Source: Gammaproteobacteria bacterium
Lineage (GTDB): Bacteria; Pseudomonadota; Gammaproteobacteria; DSM-16500
NCBI GenBank assembly: GCA_021324305.1
Contig: JAJPJI010000015.1
Location: 62,001 to 126,000 of the forward strand
Length of the DNA stretch: 64,000 nucleotides
Direction: 5' to 3'
Shown: one piece after another, positions 1-9,459 of the stretch
Position numbering within the stretch: the stretch's first letter is position 1
Layout: each line of letters opens with the position of its first letter
Notes under the pieces: model-generated
The model's input: only the letters and a program-made list of their open reading frames with translations
Database searches by the model: none
Told to the model about the DNA's origin: nothing
Position numbers and translations under genes: made by a program

Positions 1-660
1 GATGCTGCCTTTTTTGTTTTTATAACGATATGACCAGGATTCATGTTCAGAATACCGGGTCTCATTCATGAATCCAATGATAGAATGATTCAATAAATCT
101 TCCGGTACTTGCGGTTCTCCATGTTTAACTAGATATTCAGGGCTCGCGTACAAGTTGATTTTTTGCCTGATTAACAATCTGGTTTTCATGCTGCTATCCT
201 TGAGTGTCGCGTCATAATAACCTGCACCCCGGATAAGCAAATCAATTTTTTCTTTTACTGGATCGGTATATTGATCGGTTAATATCAAATCAATATTGAT
301 ATCATTAAAATTAGTCATGAATTTATTGAGGATGGGCATCAAATAGTGCCGGCCAAAATAAGGCGGCGCACTAATCCGGATACTGCCGCGCGGTTTTTCA
401 GCAAGCGACTGAATCAGGCAAAGTGCTGAATCCAGTTCCTGCTGTATGCGCTGTGCGTGCTGCCAGAATAACTCCCCCTCAGGTGTCATTTGCAATTGAC
501 GGGTCGTACGCTTGAGCAGTGTCACACCCAATTGCGCTTCCATTTGCGCAATCCGACGGCTAATCAGCCCGTTTGACAACCCCAGGTGCTTTGCGGCGCG
601 GCTGAATCCACCTTGCTGAACAACCGCCACAAATATGGCGGTATCATCTAATAGACTCAT
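1..660 (-). CDS. LysR-family transcriptional regulator, partial (3' end outside window)
   Basis: My translation from the ATG at 658-660 runs open for 220 codons to the window edge, so the C-terminus is missing. The N-terminus (MSLLDDTAIFVAVVQQGGFS, then AAKHLGLSNGLISRRIAQME) is a typical LysR winged helix-turn-helix at about residues 5-60. It continues into a substrate-binding domain with the usual RGSIRISAPPYFG transition near residue 95 and LYASPEYLVKHG near 170. It would bind DNA as an oligomer and regulate a target not visible here. It is 21 bp downstream of the topA stop in the same orientation, so it could be read through from topA, although LysR genes usually face their target. The ligand cannot be inferred. 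Confidence 0.9.
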   Translation of the reverse strand, partial: MSLLDDTAIFVAVVQQGGFSRAAKHLGLSNGLISRRIAQMEAQLGVTLLKRTTRQLQMTPEGELFWQHAQRIQQELDSALCLIQSLAEKPRGSIRISAPPYFGRHYLMPILNKFMTNFNDINIDLILTDQYTDPVKEKIDLLIRGAGYYDATLKDSSMKTRLLIRQKINLYASPEYLVKHGEPQVPEDLLNHSIIGFMNETRYSEHESWSYRYKNKKGSI

Positions 661-681
661 TATTATATCCAAAAGGTATCG

Positions 682-2973
682 TTATTCTTTCACATCCTCT
701 ACCTGTTCGACATATCCACAGGTCTGACGCGGACATACCAATTCGGTACCACGTTTTTTTGTTTTCTTTATCGTCAGAATTGGCCACGCACATTTCGGAC
801 AACTCTGGGCGACAGGCTCATTCCAGATCGCGTATTTACAATCCGGATAGCGTGAACAGGAGAAAAATACCCTGCCGCGGCGCGATTGCCGCTTTACAAT
901 TTTGCCCTGTTTGCATTCAGGGCACTCGACACCTGTATCCGCCGGCTTGTTCAGTGATTCGATGTGTTTGCATTTTGGATAGTTACCGCAGCCAATAAAC
1001 TTGCCAAAACGTCCATGCTTGATCTTGAGATCACCGCCGCAATCCGGACATTGGCGGCCTTCGACAATTTCAGCGTCTTGCGACGCTTCTTCGGGTTTTT
1101 CTTCCATTGCCCTGGTATAAGAACAATCAGGATATCCTGTGCAACCGATAAAACGGTCACGCTTGCCCAATCGAATGGAGAGGGGCTTGCCACATTCAGG
1201 GCATTTTTCATCAAGCAATTCCTGGGTCACATCCTTGCGCTTGACGGTTTCAAGAATATTATCGACCTGATGTTTGAAGGGATCCCAGAATTCTTCGAGC
1301 AAAGGTACCCACTCTTTTTCCCCACGGGAAATTTCATCCAGCTCATCTTCCAGTTTTGCGGTAAAACCGTAATCCACATAACGAGTGAAATATTGCGTCA
1401 GGAACTTGTTCACGATACGGCCAATATCGGTTGGCTTGAAACGCTTGTTTTCCAGGACAACATATTCACGGGTCTGCAGAGTGGAAACAATGGCAGCATA
1501 GGTAGATGGTCTGCCTATGCCATGTTCTTCCAATGCCTTGATGAGGGTCGCTTCAGAATACCGCGGCGGCGGTTCCGTGAAATGCTGATTGCAGACGATA
1601 TCATTGAGTTTGACTTCATCGCCCTCCGCCAGCTGGGGAAGCAAATGCTCATCAGCCAATTCCTCAGGCTTGTCATCCGTTCCCTCCTGGTAAACACGCA
1701 TATAGCCAGGGTCAACAACAACCGAGCCCGTTGCGCGAAACTGGTTTTTTGCGCCCGCAGACATATCAAGTGTCAATGTATCAATCGTCGCAGAAATCAT
1801 TTGTGAGGCAACCGTGCGTTTCCATATCAGATCATATAACTTGAATTGTTCCGGGGATAAAAATGCCTTTACTGATTCGGGTGCACGCATGGCTGAGGTC
1901 GGACGAATCGCCTCGTGAGCTTCTTGTGCATTCTTGGATTTTGTCTTATAGATACGTGCTTCTTCAGGCACATTCTCCTTGCCATAACGCTCCGCGATCA
2001 GTTCGCGCAGTTCATTAATAGCATCCTGCGCCAGATTCACTGAGTCGGTACGCATGTAAGTGATAAGACCCACAGACCCCGAATCCAATTCTATCCCTTC
2101 ATAAAGCTGCTGTGCGATGCGCATGGTTCGCTGAACCGCGAACCCCAGCTTTCGGGCTGCTTCCTGCTGCAAGGTAGAGGTGATGAATGGCGCAGCCGGA
2201 TTTCGTTTTCGCTGCTTCTTTTCTACTTTGACAACACGCAATTTTCCATTGGCTTCTTTCAGTAATCGCGATCTGATTTCATTCGCCTGCGCTTCATTGG
2301 TAATGGAAAATTGTTCCAGCTTGCTGCCGTCATAAATCATCAACTTGGCGGTAAAAGCCTTTTTCTCTGCTTCGAGACCCGCTTCCAGATCCCAGTATTC
2401 CTGCGTGACAAATTTTTCAATTTCTTCTTCGCGTTCGACGATCATGCGTAACGCGGGACTTTGCACGCGTCCAGCTGAAAGACCGTAACGTATTTTTTTC
2501 CACAACAATGGTGAAAGGTTAAAACCAACGAGATAATCCAGGGCGCGCCGTGCCTGCTGTGCATTCACCAGGTCCATGGAAATTTCACGCGGATGATCGA
2601 CTGCTGACTGGATAGCTGATTTCGTGATTTCATGAAAAACAATTCGATGAACGGGCTTTTTACCAAGCGCCTTTTTGTCTTTCAGGATTGTATATATATG
2701 CCAGGATATCGCTTCGCCTTCGCGGTCAGGATCGGTAGCAAGATACAAGGCATCCGCTTTTTTCATTGCACTGATGATTGCCGTGACATGTTTTTCGTTT
2801 TTCTCGATCAATTCATACCGCATGGCAAAATCATGCGCCGGATCAACTGCGCCTTCTTTTGGCAGCAAATCACGGACATGGCCGTATGAGGCAACGATAT
2901 TGAAATCTGAGCCCAGATATTTCTTTATCGTCTTCGCCTTGGCTGGTGACTCAACAATGACAAGATTAGTCAT
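682..2973 (-). CDS. topA: DNA topoisomerase I (type IA)
   Basis: This enzyme relaxes negatively supercoiled DNA through a transient 5'-phosphotyrosine link. The 763 residues begin with a TOPRIM domain (VIVESPAKAKTI at 5-16, acidic DPDREGE at 81-87). The catalytic tyrosine is in GLITYMRTDS (Y306), and the gate domains include SAGRVQSPALR near 166-176. The C-terminus carries four cysteine pairs of zinc-ribbon type (CPECGKP, CPDCGGD, CPECKQG, CPKCAWP, each with a partner pair) from about residue 585 to the end. E. coli TopA is about 865 residues, so the C-terminal tail is shorter. It starts at an ATG and lies downstream of dprA and smg in the conserved dprA-smg-topA order. Confidence 0.98.
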   Translation of the reverse strand: MTNLVIVESPAKAKTIKKYLGSDFNIVASYGHVRDLLPKEGAVDPAHDFAMRYELIEKNEKHVTAIISAMKKADALYLATDPDREGEAISWHIYTILKDKKALGKKPVHRIVFHEITKSAIQSAVDHPREISMDLVNAQQARRALDYLVGFNLSPLLWKKIRYGLSAGRVQSPALRMIVEREEEIEKFVTQEYWDLEAGLEAEKKAFTAKLMIYDGSKLEQFSITNEAQANEIRSRLLKEANGKLRVVKVEKKQRKRNPAAPFITSTLQQEAARKLGFAVQRTMRIAQQLYEGIELDSGSVGLITYMRTDSVNLAQDAINELRELIAERYGKENVPEEARIYKTKSKNAQEAHEAIRPTSAMRAPESVKAFLSPEQFKLYDLIWKRTVASQMISATIDTLTLDMSAGAKNQFRATGSVVVDPGYMRVYQEGTDDKPEELADEHLLPQLAEGDEVKLNDIVCNQHFTEPPPRYSEATLIKALEEHGIGRPSTYAAIVSTLQTREYVVLENKRFKPTDIGRIVNKFLTQYFTRYVDYGFTAKLEDELDEISRGEKEWVPLLEEFWDPFKHQVDNILETVKRKDVTQELLDEKCPECGKPLSIRLGKRDRFIGCTGYPDCSYTRAMEEKPEEASQDAEIVEGRQCPDCGGDLKIKHGRFGKFIGCGNYPKCKHIESLNKPADTGVECPECKQGKIVKRQSRRGRVFFSCSRYPDCKYAIWNEPVAQSCPKCAWPILTIKKTKKRGTELVCPRQTCGYVEQVEDVKE

Positions 2974-3040
2974 GAAAATAAGTTTTCCTTAGAAAATAAG
3001 TTCTATCTAGAGAATATAGCCTATATTTTGCGAGAGATGA

Positions 3041-3508
3041 TTAATGCAGGACATCAAAGGCATCCGACAATATCATATCCTGCAGAAGAGAAAGTGCTGA
3101 TTTTTTATCGGGTTGGTTAAATAATGCAATCAAAACAACCCACTTGATCCGCCCTAAATCTACCTCGCGGTGATCTAATGCCATTAGCCTGTCAATGACG
3201 ATTTCTCTCGTCATTGGATCCAAAATGCTCAATTGTTCTAGGTAAAGAAGGAACCCTTTTCCTTCAAGGCCAAGCCGTTCACTTTCTTCCATCGAGTAGT
3301 GACGTATGGCGTGTGGTGTAAATTGAGGACCGGATTGCACAGTTTCTTGCACTCTGTTCAACCCATCAAGCCAATCCAGGGCGCGTCCAATCTCATTGCG
3401 GCTAAAACCCGCCTGCTCCAATTCGCTAACAATCGTATCCTGATCTGCATTCAGGGCTACGCTTCCATCCATATAATTTTCAAAAAGATACATTAATACT
3501 TCAAACAT
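3041..3508 (-). CDS. smg: Smg family protein (DUF494)
   Basis: The 155-residue protein matches Smg in length and character: it opens with MFEVLMYLFENYMD and continues with an acidic helical region (LEQAGFSRNEIGRALDWLDGL) and a conserved LSILDPMTREIVIDRLMAL segment. The biochemical role is not established; the family is known mainly from its constant position between dprA and topA in gammaproteobacteria, which is also its position here. The gap to dprA is 18 bp and to topA 67 bp, consistent with one transcript. Confidence 0.93.
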   Translation of the reverse strand: MFEVLMYLFENYMDGSVALNADQDTIVSELEQAGFSRNEIGRALDWLDGLNRVQETVQSGPQFTPHAIRHYSMEESERLGLEGKGFLLYLEQLSILDPMTREIVIDRLMALDHREVDLGRIKWVVLIALFNQPDKKSALSLLQDMILSDAFDVLH

Positions 3509-3526
3509 ACTATTCGCTAATCCACC

Positions 3527-4636
3527 TTACTGATCAAGAATTGTGCGGATATATCCCCCTCTTACGGATTGAATATAACCATATAATTCTAATATTAAAA
3601 GAATGGAGGAAACTTCGCCCGCCGTCAATCCGCTGCGCAATAGTATCACATCCATGGGTGTGATTTCATATCCGATTTGATCAAGTAATTGTCTATGATC
3701 AGGGGAAAGTACTGGCCGGCTCTCTGTCCCGGAGGGCGGATGGCCGGATAGACAGACCGCATTTATCTCACCTAATTCCTCAAGAATGTCTTCAATCGTT
3801 TCGACCAGCTTTGCCCCCTGGCGTATAAGATGATGGCACCCTTTAGCCAACGGGTTATGGATGGATCCCGGGATGGCAAATACATCGCGACCATGATCCA
3901 GTGCATGCCGGGCAGTAATGAGCGACCCGCTTTTCAAGGCTGCCTCTACCACGAGCACACCCAGACTCAACCCGCTTATGATGCGATTGCGACGTGGAAA
4001 ATTGCCAGGATGAGGCTTGGCTGAAAGAGGGAACTCAGAGATTACCAGACCATTATTTGCCACCACCTCTTCCACAAGATGGCGATGCGCTGGCGGATAG
4101 GTAACATGCAACCCCGTACCTGATACCCCAATGGTGAGTCCGCGAGCAGCCAGTGCTCCGCGATGACTTGCGCCATCGATTCCCAGGGCTAACCCACTGG
4201 TAACAGCAAATCCTCGTTCAGCAAGCTGATACGCAAACCGTTCAGCATTTTTCAGCCCAACAGGCGTCGCATTGCGCGCGCCCACAATAGCGACCTGTGG
4301 CAACCTTATTGCTGTCAGATGACCGCGCGCAAACAATACCAGCGGGGGATCAGCAATCTCTCTCAGCAAGCGCGGATATTCTTGATCTGCAATTGTAATA
4401 ATATGGTGATCAGGACTGCGTGCCCACTCGAGATCCTCATCAATAGATTGCCAGTCAATACTGCGCAGCGCTTTTCCATGCGCGCATGGAATGCCTTTTG
4501 CACGCAACTCATCATCTGTTGCATGAAACAGCGCTGTTATATCCGCAAAATGGTCCATCCAGCGTAAAAATGTGCGTGGACCGACACCAGGCAAATACAT
4601 TGCCGCCAGCCAGTAAGGCAAATGGTTAGTTGTCAT
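3527..4636 (-). CDS. dprA: DNA-processing protein DprA
   Basis: DprA protects incoming single-stranded DNA and loads RecA onto it during natural transformation. In this 369-residue protein the N-terminal region contains a helix-hairpin-helix/SAM-like segment (LPGVGPRTFLRW, about 15-26). The Rossmann-like core has VAIVGARNATPVG, TSGLALGIDGASHRGAL and GVSGTGLHVTYPP, and a C-terminal winged helix (MDVILLRSGLTAGEVSSILLILEL) follows. All are diagnostic of DprA. With comM at 33231 it suggests competence functions, although no uptake pilus genes are in the window. It is the first gene of dprA-smg-topA. Confidence 0.96.
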   Translation of the reverse strand: MTTNHLPYWLAAMYLPGVGPRTFLRWMDHFADITALFHATDDELRAKGIPCAHGKALRSIDWQSIDEDLEWARSPDHHIITIADQEYPRLLREIADPPLVLFARGHLTAIRLPQVAIVGARNATPVGLKNAERFAYQLAERGFAVTSGLALGIDGASHRGALAARGLTIGVSGTGLHVTYPPAHRHLVEEVVANNGLVISEFPLSAKPHPGNFPRRNRIISGLSLGVLVVEAALKSGSLITARHALDHGRDVFAIPGSIHNPLAKGCHHLIRQGAKLVETIEDILEELGEINAVCLSGHPPSGTESRPVLSPDHRQLLDQIGYEITPMDVILLRSGLTAGEVSSILLILELYGYIQSVRGGYIRTILDQ

Positions 4637-4660
4637 AGAGTATCCTTATCATGTCGTTTG

Positions 4661-4687
4661 TCGTCCTGCGCTTGATGCGCAGGATCC
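4661..4687. repeat. REP-like palindrome
   Basis: The hairpin CCTGCGC-TTGAT-GCGCAGG (4665-4683) is framed by GTC on the left and ATCCA on the right. This is the same plan as the REP units at 49532, 49576 and 60764 (GTCATCC...GGATCCA). It lies just upstream of dprA. Confidence 0.6.
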
Positions 4688-4727
4688 AAAGTGGTGTTGT
4701 GAAAAGAATATGCATATCTTCATGCTT

Positions 4728-5143
4728 CATTGTTAGCTCGAGGCCAGGATAGTATCCTCACAGACGAAACTGCATCCTGCGATTGGGCAGCACATCCATG
4801 TGCCGCACGGTCTGCTCGGATACCATCCCAGGCCCCGAACTTCCCGGCACGTGGTCATGTTCTCATTTAGAAAATCATATCGATACGAATAAACAAAATT
4901 GAATATTTCATCTTTTATGGATTGCTATCAATTGATAATGAATAACCAAATTTTCAATACTGAATTGCATTTGTGATTGAGGATGATGTGTGGAGGGTGT
5001 GCCATCATTGACAACATTGCGGGGCAGAAGAGCCGAGGCCAGCGGTGGTATCCGAGCAGACCGTGCGGCACATGGATGTGCTGCCCAATCGCAGGATGCA
5101 GTTTCGTCTGTGAGGATACTATCCTGGCCTCGGGCTGACAATG
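4728..5143. repeat. 97-bp inverted repeat pair between dprA and gshB
   Basis: Positions 4728-4824 and 5047-5143 are reverse complements over 97 bp with two mismatches that I can see. They enclose a 222-bp spacer with no credible gene. Each arm contains smaller palindromes (GGATAGTATCC; GCACAT-CC-ATGTGC). The region lies upstream of dprA and downstream of gshB, both on the minus strand. It could be a MITE-like element, a pair of convergent dispersed repeats, or a cruciform or stem-loop RNA locus. ORFs across it are low-complexity readings of the repeat. Confidence 0.85.
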
Positions 5144-5212
5144 CATTTGCAATGACGCTTGTCCTTTCCTGCGGTTTATCCGCAGAACGCAGAAAAGAGC
5201 TCTGTAAAAGTC

Positions 5213-6172
5213 TCAAACTCTTGTCTTCTTCATATATGGAACCAAGGCATCCAGCAGCATCGCACTGACATTCACGCCGGCGCCGTCATCGATCTCACGT
5301 ATTCCAGTCGGACTGGTAACATTAATTTCCGTCAGATAATCACCAATGATATCAATCCCGGCAAAATATAATCCGCGCACGCGCAAAGCAGGACCGACCT
5401 GGGCACAAATCCAGCGATCATGCTCTGACAGGGGCTGCACAACACCTTTAGCGCCAACCGCGAGGTTTCCACGCCAGTCATTTGCTTGCGGCACTCGAGC
5501 CAGGAGATATGGAACCGGATTTCCATCTATCATCAGTATTCGTTTATCGCCGGATTTGATCTCTGGAATAAAACGCTGCGCCATTATATAGGATGTCTGA
5601 TTATGCGTGAGCGTCTCAAAAATCACGTTTGCATTCACATCTGAATCACGCAATCGAAAGACAGATACCCCACCCATGCTGTTTAATGGCTTACAGACAA
5701 TATCACGATGTTCTTCCCAGAATGTTCTCAGTTTTTCGCTCGAGCGCGTCACCAGCGTGGCTGGACAACATTGGGGAAAGTAGGTAGCAAACAGTTTCTC
5801 ATTTGAATCACGTAATGCCTGAGGACGATTGGCAACCAGAACGCCCTGCCGCTCAGCATGTTCGAGAATATAGGTAGTATAAATATATTCTTCATCAAAC
5901 GGCGGGTCCTTGCGCATAAGTATAATGTCGAAGCCATCCAGGGGAATACATTGTTTGGTTCCAAGTTCAAACCAGTTATCGGGATCACGGGAAACACGCA
6001 AATCACGCGCATCACCATACGGTAATCCATCGCGCAAGAACAAATCTCTCTGCTCGAAATAACTGATTTTCCAGCCACGCGCCTGTGCTTCCCAAAGCAT
6101 TGCCAGCGTACTGTCCTTTTTATATTGAACAGACTGTATTGGATCCATAACGACGCCAAGATGGATTGTCAT
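5213..6172 (-). CDS. gshB: Glutathione synthetase
   Basis: GshB joins gamma-glutamylcysteine and glycine with ATP, the second step of glutathione synthesis. The 319 residues follow the proteobacterial GshB pattern: N-terminal LGVVMDPIQSVQYKKDSTLAML, the RKDPPFDEEYIYTTYILE segment near 105-125, the ATP-grasp region CKPLNSMGGVSVFRL, and the C-terminal YFAGIDIIGDYLTEINVTSPTGI. (Segments are given in parts; each is contiguous in the protein.) The start ATG overlaps the gshA stop as ATGA (6169-6172), implying translational coupling in a gshA-gshB operon. Confidence 0.97.
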   Translation of the reverse strand: MTIHLGVVMDPIQSVQYKKDSTLAMLWEAQARGWKISYFEQRDLFLRDGLPYGDARDLRVSRDPDNWFELGTKQCIPLDGFDIILMRKDPPFDEEYIYTTYILEHAERQGVLVANRPQALRDSNEKLFATYFPQCCPATLVTRSSEKLRTFWEEHRDIVCKPLNSMGGVSVFRLRDSDVNANVIFETLTHNQTSYIMAQRFIPEIKSGDKRILMIDGNPVPYLLARVPQANDWRGNLAVGAKGVVQPLSEHDRWICAQVGPALRVRGLYFAGIDIIGDYLTEINVTSPTGIREIDDGAGVNVSAMLLDALVPYMKKTRV

Positions 6173-7500
6173 TTGTTCATTTGATCCTTAATTTCACGCG
6201 CAGCCGCGAGCATACTCAGCTGGGCTACGATTCCATAAGTATAAAACCTGTTAGGACAGGCATCAGGCTCCATGTCGTCTCTCGGTTCAGTACAGGTTTG
6301 CGCAAACGCCAGGGGTTCAAATTTCATTCCGGGTGAATTCAGATTTTCATCCACGCTTCTATCCTTGTGCACGCGATAAAAGCCGCCTACAACGCTGCTG
6401 CCCCACAAATATATAACCGGTTCAGCCACCGCATGTTCAGGACCAAATGTTTCAAAAGTATAAACGCCTTCCTGAATGATCACGCGACGCACAGGTTGAC
6501 CACCCTTGGTCATGGACATTCGCGTCCGCTGCTTGCGATTCATTGTTTTCAATTCTTCGACATTCCGTACAGTCATGACCGCCATTCCGTAGGTTCCGGC
6601 ATCTGCTTTTACAATCAGGAAAGGCTGATGAGGAATATGGTATTGATCATATTTCTTCTGGATTTCTTCAAACAACACTTCCGCATTGGCAGCGAGACAT
6701 TCCATCCCTTCCTGCTGCATGAAATCAATCTGCCCACAATAACGGAACAATGGCGAAATCAGCCAAGGATCGATATCAACCTGCTCTGCGAATTCTGCCG
6801 CAACGAGAGCATAGTACTGGAAGTGCTCGGATTTGAGCCGCTGGCTCCAGCCCAATTCAGCGGGAGGAACAATTAATTGATTGAGATTTTGCAGAATCTC
6901 AGGAATACCGTCAGACAAGTCATTATTCAGGAGAACAAAATCCGGATCGAATCCTTCGACATACAATTTTTCATTCACTCGCTTTAATGGTTCGACAAGA
7001 ACCTTGTCTCCGGATTCCAGTACGATTTCGTGCGGCGACCGGATTTCTTCATTCAGAATACCAAAGCGTGTCTCGAAACCAGCCGATTCCAATATCTTCT
7101 GCAGGGTTCGGACATTGGACCAGTAATAAAGATTACGGGTGTGACTTTCCGGGATAATCAATATTTTTTTTGCGTACGGTGAAACAACCTGGATGATTTT
7201 TTTTGCCGCAGCCGCTGTTTGCGCCAAAAAATCAGGATTAAGATTGTTGAATCCGGCAGGGAACAGGTTCATGTCTATGGGCGCTAGCTTGAAACCAGCG
7301 TTGCGCAAATCAACTGACCCATAAACAGGCGGCGTGGTCAACCGCCATTGCTCCTGAAACCAGTTTTCAATCAACTTACGCCGCATCAGAAAATGCCGCT
7401 CGAGGAAATGCAGCTGCTCGATGGCTGATGTGTTAAGTTTTAGTGCCGCATGTGAATTAACAAGCATTTTTGCCCTCTCGTTTTTCATTATGTCATCCAT
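6169..7500 (-). CDS. gshA: Glutamate--cysteine ligase (GshA of the beta/gammaproteobacterial non-E. coli type)
   Basis: The protein is 443 residues and unlike E. coli GshA. It resembles the family found next to gshB in Acidithiobacillus and other proteobacteria, with PPVYGSVDLRNAGFKLAPID near 57-76, a FLIVKADAGTYGMAVMTV ATP-binding stretch, and YLWGSSVVGGFYRV near the C-terminus. It would make gamma-glutamylcysteine. Coupling to gshB by a 4-bp overlap supports the call. Two in-frame ATGs are possible (7500 and 7488); neither has a strong ribosome site, so the exact start is uncertain. Confidence 0.9.
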   Translation of the reverse strand: MDDIMKNERAKMLVNSHAALKLNTSAIEQLHFLERHFLMRRKLIENWFQEQWRLTTPPVYGSVDLRNAGFKLAPIDMNLFPAGFNNLNPDFLAQTAAAAKKIIQVVSPYAKKILIIPESHTRNLYYWSNVRTLQKILESAGFETRFGILNEEIRSPHEIVLESGDKVLVEPLKRVNEKLYVEGFDPDFVLLNNDLSDGIPEILQNLNQLIVPPAELGWSQRLKSEHFQYYALVAAEFAEQVDIDPWLISPLFRYCGQIDFMQQEGMECLAANAEVLFEEIQKKYDQYHIPHQPFLIVKADAGTYGMAVMTVRNVEELKTMNRKQRTRMSMTKGGQPVRRVIIQEGVYTFETFGPEHAVAEPVIYLWGSSVVGGFYRVHKDRSVDENLNSPGMKFEPLAFAQTCTEPRDDMEPDACPNRFYTYGIVAQLSMLAAAREIKDQMNK

Positions 7501-7536
7501 AGTGACGCCAGCTTTGTCTCTGCGACCAGCGGGCGC

Positions 7537-9396
7537 TTAACATGAAACCTTCGTATCACAACTTGCCGTAATAAAGGTATTGATTCGTGTCATGAAATCC
7601 TGAGCGTTGAGTTCGCCGACAATCCTGCGCGAATTTACTTCCTGACCGGCGTTGTTAAAAAATATTACTGTCGGCGGAGCAATCACATCGTAATTTTTTA
7701 ACAAGGTTTCATCATCTGATGTATTGGCGGAGAGATCAGCGCGCAATAAGACAAATCTGTTCAATGCATTTTTCACTTCAGGCTGATTAAAAACATTTTT
7801 GTCCATGACCACGCAGGATTCACACCAGTCCGCATAAAAGTCGAGCAGCACCGGTTTATGTGAAGTCTGAGCTATCGACAATTGTTTTTTCAGATCTGCC
7901 ACACTGTGCACAACAATGAATGAATTGGCCACAGCAGGATTACCTATTCTTGCCAATGAATTCATAATTGACGGCATGGTGAACCCGGCAGCCAAAAGCA
8001 AGAGACCCGCTATTCCCGCGGCCATACCAAGACGCCGGTTGAAGCGCTGCTGCCCTGCCTGACGGGGCAAATATACCCCAAAAAACAGTGCCGCCCCGAT
8101 CAGCATCACACCGCAAAATACAATAATGACTGTCGCTGAAGATATCCTGGTTAGCATCCAAACAGCCATTCCTAACATCAGCACGCCAAATATTTTTTGC
8201 ACTGCATTCATCCATGGCCCTCTTCTGGGCAGCCATTTTCCAGTGGTCATGCCAATCAGGATTAATGGTATGCCCATGCCAATACTCATTGCAAATAATG
8301 CGCCAGCTCCCAGGATCATGTTGCCTGATTCCGCTATATACATAAGCACACCTACCAAAGGAGCGGTAACGCAGGGAGAAACAATCAATGTTGACACGAT
8401 ACCCATGATGAATACGCCAGCATACGTTCCACTTTCCTGCTTACGGCTCAGTGCTGTAATTCGATTTTGCAAATTCCTCGGCAAGCGCAAGTCGTACAAT
8501 CCAAAAAGTGAAAACGCAAGCACAACGAATAATCCACTTACGCAGGCAATTATCCATGGCTGCTGCAGCCATGCCTGGAGAGAATGACCCATCATGGCTG
8601 CGATGATTCCCGCGATCGCATATGTAATGGATGAACCCAGAACATAGGTTGAGGATAACAAAAATGCCTTTCCGGTTGTCACCGGCTGTTTATGCCCAAC
8701 GATAATACTGGTAAGAATAGGGATCATGGGCAGCACGCATGGCGTGAATGCCAGAAGAAATCCCATACCAAGGAAGATGAGCAGCATCACCCCCAGATCA
8801 TGCGTGCCAAGCAGGTTACGTACGCCATTTTGATCGGTCAGCAAAGTCTGGAATGAAGAACTGGCAGCGGATGAAGCGTTATTGGCAGATATGTCTTGCA
8901 CTGTCGCCTGGCCGCCCAGATTCAGGGTAATTGTTTTATGTTCGGGAGGATAGCAAAATCCGCCTTCCGAGCAGCCCTGATAATCGATGCCAAGTTGTAA
9001 TTGTTTATTTTGAGTATGAAAAACGATGGGGATGCTGACATTGCCGGAATATATCTCGTAACTATGATTCAATCCCTGTTTTATTTCTCCCTGCGGCAAA
9101 CGAATATCTGCGATTGCTTTTGGCTCAATATTAAAATGCATGCGCTGTCGATAGAGATAATAACCGGGCACAATATGCCAGCGCACGTTCACGGTATCCT
9201 GATTACTCATTGTAACATCAAGAACAAACGCCTGGTCCGCTGGTAAAGGCTTCGCATTTGCCGCGGCAAAAACCTTTTCAGCGACCATCAATGCCGTGAA
9301 AAGCAGGATGAATAAAGCTAAAAACATTCTTGTAGACGGCTTCATATGCATATTGTTAACCGAAGCTGTTGTACAAATTTCTTTATTGAACTGCAT
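7537..9396 (-). CDS. dsbD: Thiol:disulfide interchange protein DsbD
   Basis: DsbD carries electrons from cytoplasmic thioredoxin to periplasmic oxidoreductases. The 619 residues show a signal region, a periplasmic N-terminal immunoglobulin-like domain with the cysteine pair in GCSEGGFCYPPEH, and eight or so membrane helices with the paired-cysteine motifs TPCVLPMIP and VSPCVTAPLVG. The C-terminal thioredoxin-like domain carries DWCESC. The first ATG (9396) is chosen because GAGGGTGA sits just upstream; the hydrophobic signal starts about 18 residues later, giving an unusually long n-region. It lies downstream of hemE. Confidence 0.95.
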   Translation of the reverse strand: MQFNKEICTTASVNNMHMKPSTRMFLALFILLFTALMVAEKVFAAANAKPLPADQAFVLDVTMSNQDTVNVRWHIVPGYYLYRQRMHFNIEPKAIADIRLPQGEIKQGLNHSYEIYSGNVSIPIVFHTQNKQLQLGIDYQGCSEGGFCYPPEHKTITLNLGGQATVQDISANNASSAASSSFQTLLTDQNGVRNLLGTHDLGVMLLIFLGMGFLLAFTPCVLPMIPILTSIIVGHKQPVTTGKAFLLSSTYVLGSSITYAIAGIIAAMMGHSLQAWLQQPWIIACVSGLFVVLAFSLFGLYDLRLPRNLQNRITALSRKQESGTYAGVFIMGIVSTLIVSPCVTAPLVGVLMYIAESGNMILGAGALFAMSIGMGIPLILIGMTTGKWLPRRGPWMNAVQKIFGVLMLGMAVWMLTRISSATVIIVFCGVMLIGAALFFGVYLPRQAGQQRFNRRLGMAAGIAGLLLLAAGFTMPSIMNSLARIGNPAVANSFIVVHSVADLKKQLSIAQTSHKPVLLDFYADWCESCVVMDKNVFNQPEVKNALNRFVLLRADLSANTSDDETLLKNYDVIAPPTVIFFNNAGQEVNSRRIVGELNAQDFMTRINTFITASCDTKVSC

Positions 9397-9459
9397 AAGT
9401 CACCCTCTATCGCAAACGAGTGCGCGCAAATCTCAAGTCTGTTGAAGCCACTGTTTCCA

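Noticed and set aside
964-1806. 280-codon open frame on the plus strand
   Set aside because: It is antisense to topA, has no ribosome site, and its composition follows the topA codons.
4908-5371. Several ORFs across the inverted repeat
   Set aside because: They read the repeat arms in both directions, have no ribosome sites and no protein-like composition.
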